Below are positions 5,891 through 8,212 of a stretch of DNA of 8,212 nucleotides, in pieces. The first letter of the stretch is position 1. Each line of letters opens with the position of its first letter. The stretch is from positions 1-8,212 of the forward strand of contig CALJUC010000056.1 of the NCBI GenBank assembly GCA_937975585.1, given 5' to 3'. The notes under the pieces are model-generated. The model saw nothing but the letters and a program-made list of their open reading frames with translations, ran no database searches and had not been told where the DNA came from. The position numbers were made by a program, and so were the translations under genes. The stretch comes from an uncultured Moraxella sp. Its GTDB lineage: Bacteria; Pseudomonadota; Gammaproteobacteria; Pseudomonadales; Moraxellaceae.

Positions 5891-5896
5891 AATTTC

Positions 5897-7075
5897 ATGT
5901 CTTTTAAATTCCGTTCACTCGCTGTTGCTATTGCAGCCATCTCATCAGCTGTCGCGGCCAATGCTGCCGGTCTTGACCGCTCGACCCAACCAAGCTGGGC
6001 ATTTACCCAAGACGGTACATTTGCTTATATTGAGCACATCACCATTGACCCAGATGTCTCAGGTAAAGATAACGCTGAATTTCCGCCAAAAAAAGACTCG
6101 TTCACGCCTGGTCGGGACGTACCAAATATGGCTCAAGATTATAATTTTCTTAACTTCGGTGCCAAAGCCGATGTCAATGATCGAGTAAGTATTGGAGCAT
6201 TCTTTGACCAACCTTGGGGCGCTGATGTTCAATATACTGGAACAAATGACTTTGTGGGCGCACCGACGACTGTCATTGCCGGCACCAACGTTGAAATTGA
6301 AAGTCAAAACTTTACTGGCCTTATCGGTGTTAAGTTAGGTCAGAATAAAAACATTCAGGTGTATGGCGGCCCTGTTTTACAAAAGATTAATGGTGAAATA
6401 CATCTACGTGGAGATGCTTATCAACAAGTTTCTGGTTATGATGCAAATATTCCAAGCAATACCGATTATGGTTGGATGGCAGGCGTTGCCTACAGTAAAC
6501 CCGAGATTGCACTCAAAGCGTCATTAACTTATCGCTCAGAAATTGACCATGATCTCGATATAGGTGAGAGCTTACCTGCCGCTGGTATTAAGCAAACCAA
6601 TAAAGTGACGGTTACCACACCAAAATCAGTTAACTTAGACTTCCAGACGGGTATTAACCCAACTACGTTGTTAACGGCTAAAGCGCGTTGGGTACCTTGG
6701 AGCGATTTTGCCCTCAAACCAAAAGTCTATGGTGATTTGAGTGGTACTAACCTAGTGTCTTATGATGATGATGCTTGGACTGCTGAATTAGGCTTAGGTA
6801 AAAAGTTAAGCGATAAATGGGCGGTATCAGGCGCGGTTGGTTGGGATAGTGGTGCAGGTAATCCTGTAACCTCATTAGGTCCTGTTGAAGGTAACTGGAA
6901 TGTCGGTTTAGGTGCAAAATACAACCTAACGCCAGAATGGGCCGTGTCAGGTGGTGTTAAATACTTAATGTTTGGCGATGCCAAAGCCAAAATCCCTACC
7001 GGTGCATTGGTCGGTGACTTTAACGACAATGATGGTTGGGTATACGGCTTACGCCTTTCTTACCAAAAGAAATAA
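5897..7075 (+). CDS. FadL/OmpP1-family outer-membrane transport protein
   Basis: Predicted 392-aa outer-membrane beta-barrel of the FadL/TodX/OmpP1 family, whose members take up long-chain fatty acids or other hydrophobic compounds. The N-terminus is a clear Sec signal: basic MSFKFR, a hydrophobic Ala-rich core, and cleavage after ANA (about residue 23), giving a mature protein beginning AGLDRS, like other family members. The body shows alternating amphipathic strands with Gly and aromatic residues, for example ADVNDRVSIGAFFDQPWGAD and the IQVYGGPV segment. The C-terminus contains repeated barrel strands such as WNVGLGAKYNLTPEWAVSGG. It ends YGLRLSYQKK, without the terminal Phe/aromatic normal for porins. 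No TonB box is evident. The symmetric terminator at 7093-7121 ends it. Substrate is unknown; M. catarrhalis OmpE is a distant family comparison. Confidence 0.88.
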   Translation: MSFKFRSLAVAIAAISSAVAANAAGLDRSTQPSWAFTQDGTFAYIEHITIDPDVSGKDNAEFPPKKDSFTPGRDVPNMAQDYNFLNFGAKADVNDRVSIGAFFDQPWGADVQYTGTNDFVGAPTTVIAGTNVEIESQNFTGLIGVKLGQNKNIQVYGGPVLQKINGEIHLRGDAYQQVSGYDANIPSNTDYGWMAGVAYSKPEIALKASLTYRSEIDHDLDIGESLPAAGIKQTNKVTVTTPKSVNLDFQTGINPTTLLTAKARWVPWSDFALKPKVYGDLSGTNLVSYDDDAWTAELGLGKKLSDKWAVSGAVGWDSGAGNPVTSLGPVEGNWNVGLGAKYNLTPEWAVSGGVKYLMFGDAKAKIPTGALVGDFNDNDGWVYGLRLSYQKK

Positions 7076-7092
7076 TCCAAGATTGCTATAAC

Positions 7093-7121
7093 AAAAAACC
7101 CATCACAATGATGGGTTTTTT
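7093..7121. terminator. Bidirectional terminator between the porin and LysR genes
   Basis: CCCATCA (7099-7105) and TGATGGG (7109-7115) form a 7-bp stem with a 3-nt CAA loop, flanked by A6 on the left and a T7 run (7116-7122) on the right. It lies 17 bases after the porin stop and 50 bases after the convergent LysR stop. The A and T runs allow termination from both directions. Confidence 0.9.
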
Positions 7122-7171
7122 TATTCGTTAATTTTAGAACCATTTTAACTAATCAATTAAAATATACTCAA

Positions 7172-8056
7172 TTAATCGCGTGGCGTCAGTTTTAAGCCTA
7201 ACATATCGAGTAAGGCGGCCATACTGGCAGAAATGGTGATATTCGGATTGGTTACCACACCAAGGTAACGCTGTAGCTCAAGTGGCTTGTCCATATTAAC
7301 CGGCTGCAAATCTTGGTTAATCAAAGTCTGTGGCAGCACTGACCAACCCAAACCAACGGATACCAACATACGAATCGATTCAAGTGGATTGGTACTCATT
7401 GTCGCATAAGGCTTAAGATTATGCTTGGCAAACTCTGCCAATGTGATTTGACTGGTAAAGGTGTTAGCGGCCGGTAAAATCGCCGGATAATTAGCCAATT
7501 GCTCTAGCGTCACATTCATTTTTTGCGCGAGTGGCGATAAAGTGCCAGTAACAAAGTATAACGGATCTGACCAGAGCATATGATAGTTTAAGCGTTTGTC
7601 ATGCGTCGGTGGTAAGGTCAAAAATGCCAGTGACAAATCGCCATCTAACACCGCTTTATGGGCTTGTTCAGAGTCCACGAAATGCACTTCAAGTTGCACC
7701 GATGGATAGCTTTGGATAAATTGCTTGAGCACTGCCGGCAGATGGTGTAAGCCAATATGATGACTGGTACCAATGACCAATTTACCCGATACCGTTTGTT
7801 GGCGGTTTTTTAAGTTAATTTTTAAGTTGTCATAGTCGTCGAGCCAACGCTTAGCGTGCGGCATCAAATCATGTGCCGCTTGGGTTGGGATAATGCCACG
7901 GCCAACGGTGTCAAACAACGTAACGTCAAACTCATCCTCTAAGTTTTTGATACGCTTACTCACCGCAGGTTGGGTAATAAATAGCTTATCGGCTGCTTGC
8001 GAGATGCTGCCTGTTTGCATGACAGCCACAAAAGTATTAAGATTGGTGGTATTCAT
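7172..8056 (-). CDS. LysR-type transcriptional regulator
   Basis: DNA-binding regulator of 294 aa, the usual LTTR size. The N-terminal winged helix-turn-helix covers about residues 5-63, with the motif SQAADKLFITQPAVSKRIKNLE (19-40), in which TQPAVSKRIKNLE is the recognition-helix region. A linker helix (about 64-88) leads to the effector-binding domain, GKLVIGTSHH (91-100) to the end, with periplasmic-binding-protein-like subdomains. The ATG at 8056 is preferred because GGAG (8067-8064) lies 7 nt upstream; a TTG at 8059 is only 4 nt away. It is transcribed toward the porin and away from an unseen gene to the right. LTTRs often control a divergent neighbour, which would be outside the window; ligand and targets cannot be told from the sequence. 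Confidence 0.93.
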   Translation of the reverse strand: MNTTNLNTFVAVMQTGSISQAADKLFITQPAVSKRIKNLEDEFDVTLFDTVGRGIIPTQAAHDLMPHAKRWLDDYDNLKINLKNRQQTVSGKLVIGTSHHIGLHHLPAVLKQFIQSYPSVQLEVHFVDSEQAHKAVLDGDLSLAFLTLPPTHDKRLNYHMLWSDPLYFVTGTLSPLAQKMNVTLEQLANYPAILPAANTFTSQITLAEFAKHNLKPYATMSTNPLESIRMLVSVGLGWSVLPQTLINQDLQPVNMDKPLELQRYLGVVTNPNITISASMAALLDMLGLKLTPRD

Positions 8057-8063
8057 CAAATTT

Positions 8064-8067
8064 CTCC
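8064..8067 (-). promoter_or_regulatory. Ribosome-binding site of the LysR gene
   Basis: GGAG on the minus strand lies 7 nt before ATG 8056 and favours that codon over the TTG at 8059. Confidence 0.7.
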
Positions 8068-8118
8068 GATTTTTGGCATAAATAAAAGTTTTCCCGACCT
8101 TAAAATATATTAAATATT

Positions 8119-8147
8119 ATTATATGAATTGTTTATTTCAAACTCAA
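8119..8147 (-). promoter_or_regulatory. Promoter of the LysR gene
   Basis: On the minus strand -35 TTGAGT (8147-8142), a 17-bp spacer and a perfect -10 TATAAT (8124-8119). The start would be near 8112, giving a leader of about 55 nt. The spacing and -10 match are good; the surrounding DNA is AT-rich, which raises the chance of false matches. Confidence 0.6.
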
Positions 8148-8164
8148 GCAATTTCATTCACGTT

Positions 8165-8183
8165 TAAACATTCCAAAAGTTTA
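8165..8183. promoter_or_regulatory. Dyad upstream of the LysR promoter, possible LTTR operator
   Basis: TAAAC (8165-8169) and GTTTA (8179-8183) form an inverted repeat with a 9-bp spacer. It contains T-N11-A spacings such as T8165/A8177, the loose LysR-family box. Its centre is about -62 from the predicted LysR start, near the -65 typical of LTTR recognition sites. AT-rich composition makes such dyads common, so this is only a candidate. Confidence 0.3.
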
Positions 8184-8212
8184 TATAACAAATAAAAATC
8201 ATCAATTAAAAT

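Larger units (their letters stand above)
5460..5896. other. Intergenic region between infA and the porin gene
   Basis: This 437-base gap holds the infA 3' untranslated stretch, its terminator (5558-5592), then about 300 AT-rich bases before the porin start. Only very short reading frames occur, none with a Shine-Dalgarno. One weak promoter-like pair is noted separately. Words such as TTATCG repeat at 5795 and 5808, but no clear operator or RNA gene is recognisable. The length suggests a long leader or regulatory region for the porin. Confidence 0.6.

Noticed and set aside
5861..5896. Upstream in-frame TTG that would lengthen the porin by 12 residues
   Set aside because: No Shine-Dalgarno precedes it, while AAGGGAG sits 6 nt before ATG 5897 and the signal peptide begins properly there.

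Overview
The window looks like chromosomal DNA of a gammaproteobacterium, most likely of the family Moraxellaceae (Moraxella/Faucicola or Psychrobacter type). This is judged from moderately AT-rich coding sequence, very AT-rich gaps, near-complete agreement of IF-1 and TruA with gammaproteobacterial forms, and a FadL/OmpP1 porin style familiar from that group. The family assignment is an inference; there is no 16S gene to settle it.

Layout. At the left edge the 5' two thirds of an elongator tRNA-Met (CAT) lies on the minus strand, with a strong sigma70-type promoter backed by three helically phased A-tracts. A 385-base gap separates it from a rightward gene string: phoH/phoL (441-1616), ybeY (1616-2191), a CDF-like cation transporter with a degenerate N-terminal HMA-like domain (about 2223-3152), an asparaginase-family amidohydrolase (3192-4289) and truA (4313-5125). 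Gaps within this string are -1, 31, 39 and 23 bases with no terminator, so one operon is likely. infA (5238-5459) follows with its own well-matched promoter and ends at a hairpin terminator. After a 437-base gap comes a rightward FadL/OmpP1-family outer-membrane protein (5897-7075). Its terminator is symmetric and probably also ends the convergent LysR-type regulator gene (7172-8056, minus), whose promoter is readable at 8119-8147.

How the genes fit together. tRNA-Met, YbeY (rRNA maturation endonuclease), PhoH-like ATPase (YbeY partner), TruA (tRNA pseudouridylation) and IF-1 (initiation) form a translation and RNA-maturation neighbourhood. A metal-transporter-like protein and an asparaginase-like enzyme are inserted in it. 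The porin and LysR gene form a separate convergent pair; their convergence does not show that one regulates the other.

Overall this is mostly ordinary housekeeping sequence. I see no mobile element, CRISPR array, phage or defence cassette, and no convincing undescribed system. The items most worth a second look are the phased A-tracts behind the tRNA promoter, the long structured phoH leader, the reduced CDF transporter, and the porin that ends in Lys-Lys instead of an aromatic residue.
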